Shown here: one piece after another, positions 35,359 to 49,400 of the stretch
Layout: the number at the start of each line of letters is the position of its first letter
Numbering within the stretch: position 1 is the stretch's first letter
From: Tachypleus tridentatus
Lineage: Eukaryota > Arthropoda > Merostomata > Xiphosura > Limulidae
Reading direction: 5' to 3'
Assembly (NCBI RefSeq): GCF_004210375.1
Contig: NC_134837.1
Coordinates: 154,173,310 to 154,237,309, forward strand
Length of the DNA: 64,000 bases
Notes under the pieces: model-generated
The model's database searches: none
What the model saw: the letters and a program-made list of their open reading frames with translations, nothing else
What the model was told of the DNA's origin: nothing
Program-made: the position numbers and the translations under genes

Positions 35359-35821
35359 TCTTATGATTCATAGAATAGGCACGCTAACTATCTGACCAAA
35401 AATGGTTTTAAAATTGATTTTCTTCTTTAAACCTAAATATATGTTAATAATTTAACAATATGATATTGCAAATGACTATTATTGTATCGTGCTGTGCATT
35501 TCAAAGTGAATTTGAGAACACGGATAAAGTTTACATATAAAACTATTAAAATCAAAGAAGAAACACTCTATTGTTAAGTTTTTAGTAAAACTGAGCGTCT
35601 ATATTTACTTAGTTTATGAAGTAGTTTGAACATATAACTTAGGCCTAATCTTTATAGCAGCAGGATTGATTTTTTTCAAGAATTTAGTAATAATTTTGAT
35701 ATTTAAGTTTAGTATTGATGAATTTAATTTTGGAATGGCCCCTGTCTTTGCTAACCTTTATTACTGTGGGTTGAAGTTTAATCAAAGCTTTACGCTACGC
35801 TATCTAACTGTTTGTATGATT

Positions 35822-35932
35822 TGTTTGTTTTAGACTAAAGTGACATTGGGTTATTTGCTGTGTCCACTGCAGGGAATTGAACGCTGAATTTTGGCATTCT
35901 AAACTTATCGGTTTCCTCGCGGGAAACCTATT
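35822..35932 (-). mobile_element. SINE family B/C, decayed
   Basis: Complement pattern ATTGGGTTATTTGCTGTGTC, CACTGCAGGGAATTGAACGC, ATTTTGGCATTCTAAACTTA is a diverged B-type copy. Confidence 0.6.
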
Positions 35933-37407
35933 TGTCGGGTGTGCTTGTACGCTGAATGAAGTTTGTTTTCAGGTTTATGTTGTTTTATCACGTTATTTTT
36001 GTTTGCTTTCATAATTTTGCCTGACACATATAATGTTGTGTTGTGTACCATTTATTCTTAGATCAGACTTTTTCATAATCTATACACATTGTACCTGTTG
36101 GTTTTAAATTATGTGTTTTGCATTAACTATTTGTATATTGCACCAGTTAATACTGGATTATTGGTGCATAGTAACTTTTTGTACGCTGTACTATTTCATG
36201 ATATTAAAGCATATCTTATACCCTTTACGTATTATAACAGTTGATACATTTTTTGTGTATTGTGTATTTAACAAACTTTACATGTTGTTATTGTATATAT
36301 AAGAACCTTTACATGTTATATTTTCTCTTGTTTTAACAAGTAGCATGTTCTAATTCTGATAGGTTATTTCTGTGGTTAAAAACACTGTTATTATTTAAAT
36401 AATTTTTCAATTGAAACCTCCTCTTCTTAATCCATTTCTATGATAGCAACGAAATACTGAACCGAAAGAGCAACTCAGGTCCTGTCCATAGATAGTTTTA
36501 TTGTACGTAATACATACTAAATAAAATAAAAAGGTAAAGTTATTTTGGACAATACCTCAAAGATGGGCTGAGCATACGAGGTTTTACAGACACAACTACA
36601 AACAATAACCAAGAAGAGAGCAGCAGTGGAATTGCATACGAAATATTTGTTGTTCGACGTCAAGACACTAATACTCATTCTGTGCGTAAATATAACGATT
36701 ATATATATTTTACGCAGTATTTGTGTCATAAATATTTCATGAAATAGTGATCGTTATGTTAGCAAGTGTTGATTACACTCCTTGTTTGGCTTGTTATGAT
36801 AGACGCGGTGATGGTTTCATTAAGTAGTCTGCTATCAACCTATCGTTAAACATCTAGAGCCAAGATTCGAACATCAAACGCTTAATAAAATCTCAGATAT
36901 AGTTACTGAGCTATTAATCTTGTTTTATTCAGCTGCGCACGACATTATTAATGATTTTGAGCAAGTCTCTTTACTGTGGAGATATTTTTTCGAGAGCTCG
37001 CTTCTTTGTTATGCTTTATATCTTGCATTTTTACAGTAAAATATGGTGAAGTGGAAACAGAACCTAGCCAGAATATCCACCGAGAAACACTCTCCTTGTA
37101 ACCTTGTTTTATTGAAAATTACCTAATACCACTTTGTCTTGTGGCTTTCATATAACTGCGTGCAACCACAAATTTCCAAATGAATGAAGATCAACTTAAG
37201 GTAAACATTAACCGACGTACATGTATTTTACAAATGCTATACAATAACAAGATAATTCACTTGGCTATTACCTCAATCAAACTGGAATTTTCTTAATGTT
37301 TTTTTTTTTAAATTGTAAGATTAGTAAGTGGGCTAAGTTATACACTCTTTGTTAGAAGAGTTATTTTGTTATTTAAAATAGTTATATTTCTTTTAATTTT
37401 CTACTAG

Positions 37408-37471
37408 GTGGAGATACTTATGCGTAATGATGAATGCAAGTGAAAAACAAAATAAAAGCTTAACCACAAAA
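37408..37471 (+). CDS. SHANK: SHANK exon: end of SPN region
   Basis: Acceptor ttttctactag, donor AAAA|gtaagt (strong). One base plus 21 codons; MMNASEKQNKSLTTK aligns with the arthropod SHANK segment of the form ML-LDERQLKALHTR just before the ankyrin domain, and the phase fits the next exon exactly. Sequence is more diverged than the ankyrin exons. The exon before it should end in phase 2 and was not found; a nearby ATGAAGATCAACTTAAG|gtaaac (37183-37199) would fit as a short alternative start. Confidence 0.75.
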
Positions 37472-40400
37472 GTAAGTATCAACTACGTTAGAAATAAAAC
37501 ACTGCTATAGTTCTCATTAACTCAGAAATCACACAGTGAAAGAATTTGATAATTGAAATATATTTGTAAATTTTGAGACAGGACAACTTTCAATAACCGC
37601 AAAAAATTATAAATATCAAGGGGGTTATTTATTAACAATGTTTGTTTTGTTTTTGTTTTTTGGAATTTCGAGCAAAGCTACTCGAGGGCTATCTGCGCTA
37701 GCCGTCCCTAATTTAGCAGTGTAAGACTAGAGGGAAGGCAGCTAGTCATTACCACCAACCGCCAACTTTTGGGCTACTCTTTTACCAACGATAAGAGGGA
37801 TTGACCGTCACATTATAACGCCCTCACGGCTGAAAGGGCGAGCGTGTTTGGTGCAACAGGGATGTGAACCCGCGACCCTCAGATTACGAGTCGCACGCCT
37901 TAACACGCTTGGCCATGCCGGGCTCCAGTTGTTTTGAATTAAGTACAAAGCTACACACCGGGCTATCTGTGCTCTGCCCACCACGGGTATTGAAACCCGG
38001 TTTTTAGCGTTGTAAGTCCGCAGACATACCGCTGAGCCACTGGGGGGTAATTAACAATGTTTTTACCTGTTGTAAAATGACGATTAAATTATCCTTCCTG
38101 TTATAGTTACAGTAAATTTCGAGTAAATTTACAAATAGTAAATATAACCTTTTTATTTTATGAAAATAAGTCTAACCGACGCATAAGAAACTTGTGCGGT
38201 TTCAGTAGTTGAAAATAATTTAGCAACAGAAGTATAAACTTAAATAGCTAAGTCAAAAACACAAATTAGATAGGCTGGTCAATTTTATTTTCTTATGTAT
38301 ATTAAATGATGAAACTTTTCATTCCACGAATGAAGTTCTACAATGAAAACTTAAGACATTTTTTGGTTTGAATTTGGCGCAAAGCTACACGAGAGTTATC
38401 TACGCTAGCCGTCCCTAATTTAGGGGTGCAAGACTAGAGGGAAGGCAGCTAGTCATCATCACCCACCGCCAACTCTTGGGCTGCTGTTTTACCAACGAAT
38501 AGTGGGATAGACTCTTACATTATAACATCTCCACGGCTGAAAGGGCGTGTAGGCTTGGTGTGACGGGGATTCGAATCCGCGACATTCGGATTACGAGTCG
38601 TGTGCCTTAACCACCTAGCCACGCCGGGCCATCTTATGTTTCATCGATAACCTCAACAGATTGCAAACTCTGCAGTAGTTTTAGTTAACAAGTACAAACT
38701 TTATAAAGCTTCGTTTATAAAAAAAATTGATGGCTCGAAAAATTTGGCATAGCAACCAGTACATCTGTGAAAATTTGGATCTGTTGTTTGCTTTAGAGGT
38801 AAAGTGGTTGATAGGGTTGGTAAGGTGAAGCGTCTAGTTGACGTAACTACGAATTATGGATACGTTAGATAATTGTAGTTTTTGGTCCAAATTGTTAGGG
38901 AGGTCCATATAATCCTTAGCACTCTATACTTATAAGTAGTTCTTCTAATGAATAATGTCACCATTAGTTCATTGGAATTATAAGGAACATGAAACAACAC
39001 AATTTCCTTAACATTTTTCAAAGTAGATATACCATTTTGAAATATATCATCATGGCTGTTCTAACTGAAATAAAAACGGGAGAGAACCGATTCAAGAACC
39101 AATTACATGTACAAGTCTCTCTTTGTTTTGTTTGTTTGTTTTGAATTTCGCGCCATATGAAGGCTATCTGCGTTAGCCGTCTCTAATTTAGTAGAGTAAG
39201 ACTAGAGGGAAGACAGATAGTCATCATCATCACTATTGGGCTACTATTTTACTAACGAATAATGGGATTGATTGTCACATTATAACGTCCCCACCGCTGA
39301 AAGGGCGAGCATGTTTGGTGTGAAAGGGATTCGAACCCACGACCCTCAGATAACGAGTCGAGAGCCTTAACTCCCTGGCCATGCCTGGCTCACAAGCCTC
39401 TGATCACAAGGGATTATCCAACAGAACTGACAAAGAACATATAAATGCTTCAAATGTTTTAACATCTATACAAGACGAATGTGTGTGTGTGTTTTCTTAT
39501 AGCAAAGCCACATCAGGCTATCTGCTGAGCCCACCGAGGGGAATCGAACCCCTGATTTTAGCGTTGTAAATCCGTGGACTTACCGCTTGTACTAGCGGGG
39601 GGCTATATATACAAGACGAAAACAATAACCACCGTTACTCCTTAAACAATTTCAAACTTCTTACCTTCTGATGGTCGAAAAATGAACTACTGACTCTTTT
39701 CTTTTATCTTCTCTCACAACATGGATGTGTTATGTGCAAAGTTTATTAAAAATGTTTTTAATGATGCACTTTGATTCTCGTTAACAAGAGAATACTTATT
39801 TTTTAGCTTCTTTTCTCTAAATTTTGGAATTTTTAACACTGAACAATTATGTACGTAATAATAACAAGAGATGGTGTGTCTTATCTCATACTTGGCCCGG
39901 CATGGCCAGGTGGTTAAGGCACTCGACTCGTAATCTTTCAACGTGAAGGGGGGGAATGTTATAATGTGCGATAAATCCCACTATTCGTTAGTAAAAGAGT
40001 AGCCCCAATGTTGGCGGTAGGTGGTGATGACTAGCTGTCTTCCTTCTAGTCTTACACTGCTAAATTAGGGACGGCTAGCACATCTGGTCCTCGTGTAGCT
40101 TTGCGCGAAATTCAAAACAAACCAAAACAAAATCTCATATTTGAATATCAGACACTTAATACAGTCGATACAAAGTTCAGTTAATGTTTGAGTGAAATAT
40201 ACCATTAAAAGTACATACATTATTTTCTTAAGCCTTATTATGATTGTCTGTATAAAAATCCACAAAGGTGTAAAATGGTCCGGAAACATGGTTTAAAAAT
40301 ATTATTATAGTAGAAACGGCTGATACGGGTATTAAAATTTTTATTTAAAACACCAAAGTTTTTAATACCCACATTATTCGTTTCTACTACATACGTATAT

Positions 40401-43400
40401 TTACTTCAAGTGGGTGATTTGTATTCATAATGTAAAAATATCAAAGCCAGGTTTCAAAACTGATGTGGCAAGATGCATCAGTAAAAAAGTGATACGGAAA
40501 AGTAAAACAGTTAGAAGACCCGGTACAGTTAGTCAAGTAAACTACTTAAAAATTAGAAGGCGAAGTGCAGTAATTTGAAAAAGTGGTAAAGTAAAACAGC
40601 TGGAAAAATGATAAGGAAACACATTATGTAATCATAACCATGTTGTTTTTCTCTACTGGAAACAGGGCTACATAGACCAAATAATTCATTTCTGAAAATC
40701 TGTCAACAGATGTAGATAAATGCATATATTTCCACTGGTGACTTTTAGGCCAAATATAATATTCGTGTTTATTCTTTACTCAGAGCACACTGCGCCGTTT
40801 CACGGAGCATATAAAAAATGGGAACGTTGAGAAAATTGAAAAATTTCTTAGCAAAGGATTAGATCCAAATATTCAGTGTCCAGATACTAAAGGTGAGTAA
40901 CTAAAGCAAAGCTAAAATGTACAGAAGTTATCTATTTGGGTTGTTAGTTTAATGTTGAAACGATCCAATATTATTTTTTCTCTAGTGTTTTGTTTTCATG
41001 TTAATAAATACGTAGAGTACGTTTGGAGTATTTTAATCTTAAAAGCGGATCGTGGTGTAAGTTATATTGTTTAACTGGAAATATTATTTGTTTATACGTA
41101 CCAGCGTATATTTTAATATTATATCTAACTTGCTGTTACTCATTGGTGTCATAGATTTCATAAACAATTTATTTAAACACAAACTCCTGGTTATCAATGC
41201 AGAGAAACATTGGAGAGTGATAAAATAACATTTGACAAACATGCCTTTTACTAAAGAAAGTATTTTCATACTCCAATTTACGCATAAGTTTTGCTTATAT
41301 CTTCGACTTTCCTTTAGGTCTTGGTTACTCTTACTTTAGCTCACTCAGTCAGGAGGTTCAGCACAAAGTTTTCTCGAACTATTTTGAAAATATAGTTTGC
41401 ATTTTATCTCTGTTTTTGCGTCATTTTATATTACATAAACTGTCCAAGCTGAGAAAGGAAGAAATACGATAATATTGTATTGGTGACTTGTGGTATTTAA
41501 AGTTATATGTTGGAGACGCTGCTTGCACATGGAATATTTGTGGCTTCAATGAACAATAAATTCAATAATAAAACAACGCTCATGATAAAAGGTTTTTATC
41601 TCAGATATGTGGGTCAGTTTTTCATCTACGTTTGTCTTTATTATTTCAAGTAAAAATGAAATATAAAAGGAAAAAAAAAAGAAAATGATTTGTTGGAATT
41701 CTTTTGAAAAGGATATTTTCTGAAATCATAAAAGAACGCAGCAGGTGCTTTGTTCATGTTTACTGCTTAAATCTTGTCTGCTATTAAAATAACTAATATT
41801 AAAAACCATTCTGTGTATCGCCGTATTAATGATATGTATAGATGGAAATTTGTTCTCATACCATGGGATAATTACAACTGTCAAACGGAATGAAATGTTC
41901 GAATCATATTTATAAACTTCATAAATTCAATATGCTTTATATAAGGTCGGTTTCTGTTATCACAGCAATAATCTTTAAGACAATCTGCAATGTATAAAAT
42001 TACTCCAGAGTAAACTCTGTGCTGAAGTCAAATTTAGAATTTACTTGTTCAAGTTTCAATCTGTAATTATTGGGTTATTATAATGTTGAGTTATCCACAT
42101 GATCTTTACCAAAATAAAAAAGAAAACAATAACTACTTCTATTAATGCACTGTAAAACTAACAAACAGAAAATATATTCCATGATAAGTCCATTGTGCAA
42201 CTATTGTTTAGGTTCAGATGTATTAAATGTTGTATAGAAGAACGGAAAAAAAGATTAATTTTTAGATATAACGTAAAACAATCTTTCATGTTTGATTTGC
42301 ACTAGGAATACGATAATAGTTAAATAATGATCTTGGAAAATGATGAATCGTTCAAGGAAAAGTGTTCATAGTTTCGTTGTCCCTAATTTTTGTGTATCTC
42401 CCAATGGTTCGGCGGTAAGTTGAAAGGCTTGAAACATTAAAAACCCATTATGTGGCTTTATGCGAACAAACGAAAATTTATGTCTCATATCATGTGTCTG
42501 TCACGAAATGGTTGATCTTTTTAAAAACAAGAACAAACAAACAAACAAACTTGGTTTAGAATAGATAATAAATTCTATATTTCCAAATAATTATTTTAAC
42601 ACAAGTTTTGAAACAGTATAGAAGTGTGACTGTATAAGCTGCTCATGAGTTGAGATTGAGCAAATTTAATGTAATTCATAAATGTAATACTGTATAACCA
42701 GAATGCTTCAATTAAACAAATAAGCATATGTCGTATAAAATGTATTCACTTAACTTGGTATACGTAAATTTTTGTATTAAAGAATACATTTACCAATATA
42801 AATTATCGATTAGAAAAGTGTTTTGAATTAATTCACTCAGAAACACCTCTTACGCTGGCCACCACCCTGCGTCACCCTCGTCATGTTATCATAGCTCTAA
42901 TCAATGGAGGAGCATGCCTGGACTTCACAACCTCGGATGGACTGACCGCTTTACATCGAGCTGTAGAGGCTAACAACATTGAATCTCTCAAAGTTTGTTA
43001 ATTAAAGTGTTTATTTTCTAATTATAAAATCATCAATTAATAACAATCTAATATAGAAATTTTCCTATAAGTATTAAACCTGACAGTTTCTAATTTATAT
43101 TTATGACGATTAGTACAGGCTGCACCCTCTCTTCAAGTAGCTCAGCGATAATAAGTCTGTAGACTTAGAACGCTAAAAACCGAATTTCGATACTCATGGT
43201 GGAAAACCACAGACAGTCCATTGTATAACTTTGTACACTAGAAATTTGTAGACTAGAAATTACTTATCCACATCTTTCTTATTTTTTCTCATGATTTGTG
43301 TTTTTCTCCTAAGTGTGACAGAAACTAAAGTTATACATTAACCTTCAGTATAAACCTAAAATTTGACAGTTATAGAGTTGGATGTTAAAATAGATTCCTC

Positions 43401-46400
43401 ATTTCAGTATGACATACGAACTAGTTCCTTTTTTTCTGTGGTCTAAAGCTTACTTCTTTCTTCATACTACTTCTTAACGCAATAGAATTTTAGAAGGCAC
43501 ATTTGTTTTATGTGTAAGTATCTTTTTCCTGCCAAGTGTCGTTCATGTTTGAAGAGTCGAAATTCTGTAACATTGGTGAATTTATCTTGTAGGCGTCTGT
43601 TATCTTTGAATTTTACCTGGGATAAAACGTAGTAATGAGTTCATAGAATCAAACAGTGTTTTGTCGAATTGAATCTTATTTGTATTTGATGGTCTTATAC
43701 TTTAATTTTCATGTTTTATTGCGGCATGTTCTTTCTCTGATAGACTCTACTGGATTTGGGAGCATCTCCTAATTACAAGGACAACCGTAAATTGACACCA
43801 CTTTACTACAGTGTTGTATACGGCAGTGACCACCGACTGACGGAACTTCTTTTGTATGAACATGCAGTCCTTGGTACAGCAGATCTTCAAGGCTGGCAGG
43901 AAGTTCATCAGGTTTGTTAAATATTTATTACCAGTCATAAAAACAGCTAAAGATGAGGTATCAAGAAAAAATCAATAGAATAATTTATCCACATGAAGAT
44001 ATATTTATTTAGTGATAGAAAAAATAACCATAAGTCATCTTATCTGGACAACGAGGATTTTAAAACTTGCTGCAGTTTAAACACTGATTAATAGTTACAA
44101 CTGTATAATATGTTTATTTTTCGTTAAGAATTAAAGTTATTTGTAAAAGAAAATAAATGAAAGGAGTGAATGATCAAAATTTGCACTCAATTTTAATGGC
44201 ACGCATGTTTGAGTTTTGTGACTGGCTTTACAGAAAAAAAGCATTGTTTTAATTTTTAACGTGATGTGCAATCATTATAAGAAGCTAAAAATGATAACAA
44301 AATTACTTTTAATTCTTTATGACTGAAGGTTTAGGTAGTGTACATTATACGTAGAGTAAACACTTATAACAGATAGGTGCTACCTGAAACATTTTGATCT
44401 GAAGAAGTTTTCAGCACGGAAACCGAAACGTTGTTCAAAAACTGTCCACTGGTAGTTCTTGTCCATAAAAATAACAACAACAACAACTTTGAATCAGGTA
44501 AACAGTTCTAAATAGGAAGATTCTTATAAACAAGAACTTTCAAAATATAAACTAATATAGTGTGCATTTATAAATTAACAACCAGAGATTACATTAACTT
44601 TGGTTCTTACTAGGCTTGTAAGCATGGTCGAGTCCAACACTTGGAACTCTTGTTGTTTTACGGTGCTGATCTCAACTGTCAGAATGCTAGTGGGAACACA
44701 GCTCTTCACATCTGCGCAGTGAACGACCAACAAGAGTGTGCTCAGGTTTTGCTTTCTCGAGGTGTGAATAAAGAAGCTCTAAATTACGCCAACCAGGATC
44801 CTTATCAGGTTGCTGTGATAGCGGGTAATTTCCAGCTTGCAGAACTGATCAAAAGTCACAAGACAGATGATTTTAGTAAGTATTTAGAAGTGTTTTGTTA
44901 AAATTAGCTGAAATATTCAAATACTATTTGAAAATACAATAAGATGTATTAATCTTTATCATGAGATGAAACACATATGATAAAACATTCTCTTATTTCA
45001 CATACTTGTAAACTCCACTAAGACAAAACATACTGTTGATTATAAGACCATTGTCTTCATCTTAGTATATCCATGTAAAAATTAAATACTTCAACAATAA
45101 TTAATAATGATAATTTTTAATTACTAGAAACAGACCATCTTCCACAAACTTCTATGACCTGTCTGCCTTAGGTCATCAGTTTGTTATTTCGCTGTTAATG
45201 GGGATAAAGCTATAAAAGGAAACCTTATGCCCAATAACCCTAATAAATATTATATAAGTTACTAAGAAAACTTTATTCTCATAAACCCTGGCAAATATTG
45301 TATTATACATAAGTTAAAAAGGAAAGCTCGTGCTCACAAACCATGGCAAATATTGTATTACATAAGTAATAAGCCCCGCACATTAGCATTCAAAAAATGC
45401 CGCTACTGAGAAGTGAAAAAGGAGATGATAAAGTCATAGTTCCAAACATTGCCACCAGAGTAACACCTTTCTGGGCTACCATGAGAGGGGCCATGACAGA
45501 TGATTACATAACAATAACACAAAGTAGATTGTTTCGTTTTTGAATTTTCTCCAAAGCTACATAAGGGCTATTTGCGATAGCTGTTCCTAATATAGCAGTG
45601 TAAGACTAGAGAGAATGCAGCTAGTCATCAGCATTACTATTGGACTACTCTTTCACTAACGAATAGTGAGATTGACTACACATCATAACCCTCTCACGGC
45701 TGAAAGGGCAAACACAAAGTAGGGAACGTATTTGTAGGGGGCCGTGACTCATTCAATGCATGTCTCATCGTCTCTATAACTGATCATTAATTAATAAAAT
45801 CGTTATAAAAAGGACATTTAACACTAATTCACTTATAATTAATTCGTCCTGAAAAGGCCATTACATTTCCTTATCAATAATTAATCTTAAAATGGAAGAA
45901 GCAATAATTAAAATTTGTTGTTTAAAAATTTTCGGTACTAAATTATTATATTTCTTGTCCTAAAAGGACTATATCTTACTCAATCTGACGAGTACAATAC
46001 ATTACTACAGATTTAAATCGCCCTAAAAATAACAGTCATACAATAATTAAAACTTGTACTTTATACCACAAGTTACGTCGTCAATAAAACGTTTGTTATG
46101 CAATAACACTTCTACTAATTTGTGACAAATAATTTACACATTTTACAAAAACAGATTTTTACATATATACAATTACTAGTATTATTGTAGAATTTTAACA
46201 AATATACTGTAACGGTACTTCTTCAAGTCATCAATGTATAGATTTAATTATGTTAAAATTCATTACCTCTGATACAAATAATAAATGATCCAGCCACTTT
46301 GTCCATTTTCTAAATAACCGTTGATCAGTGGTTAGTGTAACAAAAGCATTCAAGTATGGACTACATTTCTAAGTTTTTTTTTAGGTTCTTTCGGTCAACA

Positions 46401-49400
46401 TTCTGTAGGAAATTTACTGTTTCACAAATCATACGTAACCTATGATCGCCATACAACTAAATATAATAAATGAATGACATACTGGTTACTATTATTCAGA
46501 ACACTACAACTTTCAGATTGTATATCACAAAACACTCATACAAATTTCTAAATTTATATTATACTTTCACAAGACTAACGAACCCATATTTGATGTCAAA
46601 CTAGAACATCTAATGTGACAGCACATGATCAGTGTAAAGCTCACTTCTACAACACCGTGGAGTTGTTGTGACGTCACCAACAAAAATTTTATTAGGGGTG
46701 ACTCGTACAAACGTCAGTTCTGAGTTTATTAAAATCTATTTTGTTTACGAAGTAAGTACTTTGTTGCAATAGAAAAGTAGAGCAGAGGTTGACAAAAATA
46801 CTCCATTTCAAAGAAATAAAGAGTGGCAGTCCAAAGTATTTGATGTACAAAGCCACTGACCATCTTTGTTAAGAAATTACATAAAATAAAAAAAAAAAAA
46901 CAACATAGGATTAGAATGGCCAAGTCTATTCATAATAACTGGTTAGCTAGTCCAAGGATCAAGTGATTAAAGTTTTTGACAACAAATGAGTGTCTGTCAT
47001 ATACATACTTAACATTATTTGCTATTATAATTTGTATTCACTTTTACAGATTACTAAATATATTAAATTAGACAATAACAATAATACACAACATATTTAA
47101 TTATAAACTCTACATATGTACATTATACTTTAATTACTGAAACTTAAAATTGTTTTACATAATGTATAAATGATTAATTTAGCACTTATTATAGATTATT
47201 ACATACTATGTCTAAAAAAAACTTATCAGATAATTTCTGTTTACTTTGAGCAAAATGAAAGTTCAACTTAAACATCCGACGTTTATATTTACAGGAAAAC
47301 TTATATTACAATAAAAGTTAATTATAGCACATTGTTGCTTTCTATGTAGTTAGAATATATTCAAAATAGATGATCAGTTAACAAAACTGTAAATATGTAG
47401 TTACGGAATTAGGTAAATACAATTTTGGCCCGGCATGGCCAGGTGGTTAAGACACTCGACTCGTCATCTGAGGGTCGCGGGTTCGAATCTCCGTCTCACC
47501 AAACATGCTCGCCCTTTCAGCCTTCGGGGCGTTATAATGTGACGGTCAATCCCACTATTCGTTAGTAAAAGAGTAACCGGAAAGTTGGCGGTGGGTGGTG
47601 ATGACTAGCTGCCTTCCCTCTAGTCTTACACTGATAAATTATGGATGGCTAGCGCAGATAGCCCTCGTTCAGCTTTGCGCAAAATTCAAAAACAAACAAA
47701 CAAACAAATACATTTTTTTTTGTTTAATTAAACTGTACATTCCTAAACTGCAGTTATCCATTACAAAACATTGTCGCAATCTGGGTAAGTTCATTACATA
47801 TTCATGTTAAACACTAAGTGTACTTCTCAATATTTGATGGGTTAGTATACTATTATTGCATACTGTACCTAAAAGTAGTGTGAAGGTCAGACTGTATCAG
47901 TTGGCTTAGAAGAATTTTGCACCCCAGTGGAACAGCGGTATGTCTACGGACTCACACCGCTAAAAACCGGGTTTTGATACTCATGGTGGGCAGGCAGATC
48001 AGAGACAGCCTATTGTGTGGCTTTGTGCTTAATTCTAAACAATCAATCAGTAGAATAATTTTCAAAATGAATGATCGATTCTACATTAGACTATGAGATT
48101 TTATTATCACTATAATTATCTCATGTTCCGAAGCATTGTTGCTATATATTAGACAAAGATTTCAAATAACTGACAACGGACAGTTTTTATTTATCTAACA
48201 GCAGCGATAAATTTATTTTAGACCGAAGTCAGGACAAAGGTTTTGTATATCTAAACATTTTCATCAGGATTTATTAAACTAACAATCAATATCATAGCAG
48301 TTACATACACAACATACTAAAAGTCTAAATTATTTTGGGGAACACCAGTCACCATGTCGTCATGTCCCTTTTCAAAAAACAGTTTTACATGTATATGTTA
48401 GAAACTTTGCAATTGTTTCCATTAAGATTAAAAATACTCGAGGAATATAAATACATCCGGCCCGGCATGACCAAGTGTGTTAAGGCGTTCAACTCGTAAT
48501 CCGAGGGTCGTGTGTTCGAATCCCGGTCGCACCAAACATGCTCGACTTTCAGCCGTGGGGGCGTTATGACGTGACGGTCAATCCGACTATTCTTTGGTAA
48601 AAGAGTAGCCCAAGAGTTGGTGGTGGGTGCTGATGACTAGCTGCATACCCTCTAGTCTTACACTGCTAAATTAGGGATGGCTAGCGCAGATAGCCCTGGA
48701 GTAGCTTTGCGCGAAATTCAAAAATATACATACATATAATTAGATTTAATTATATTACAATCCAAGTAATTAATTTTGCTACAACTAAAAATAACTAATG
48801 AATGACTTATTTTTATCCATATACTTTCTATTAAAAGTTCACGAAACATTGAAATGAACGTCTAGACCAATACGAACTTAAACTTGTGTCAAAGGTTATC
48901 TCGCGTACACTTATGCTGTGAGAGAAGGATGATAGTATCATTGTCTCAAGATGTCATCAACAGAAATAAGAAACTGTAACTGTATTACGAGACGTCACAT
49001 ATTATTATTTAAACAATTAGTTACTGATATTTAAAAAAGCAAAGCTTTACGTTTTATATGGATTACTCATTTTAAATGATAACATACAAGTAAAGCTCAT
49101 AAAACTTTGCAGCTATCATCCCTGTCCTCTTCCCTCTTCCCCTTGCTGTGGTGGTATGTTTTAGATGCTGAAGTGCAGGGTTTACTACTTACATATAAGT
49201 TACAAAGGAAAGTTTGTGTTCGCCAACACTGATAAGTATTATATTACATGTAAATTACAAATGAAACTTTGTTCTTATAAACCCTGTCAAATATTACATT
49301 TTACATAATGTCTGACAGAACTCTTCGTGATGAAGTTTCTTAACTATTAAAATAAATTTAATCGAATATAATATTTATTAATCCTACAAAACACTATTAT

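Noticed and set aside
45154-45180. Hammerhead-like CTGATGACC...GGTC on the minus strand
   Set aside because: The GAAA after stem II is missing; perhaps a decayed relative of the other three motifs.
47427-47510. tRNA-Thr(CGT)-like sequence at the heads of family A SINEs
   Set aside because: A- and B-box-like blocks are present, but the ends do not pair into an acceptor stem and the sequence continues into the SINE body in every copy; these are SINE heads, not tRNA genes.
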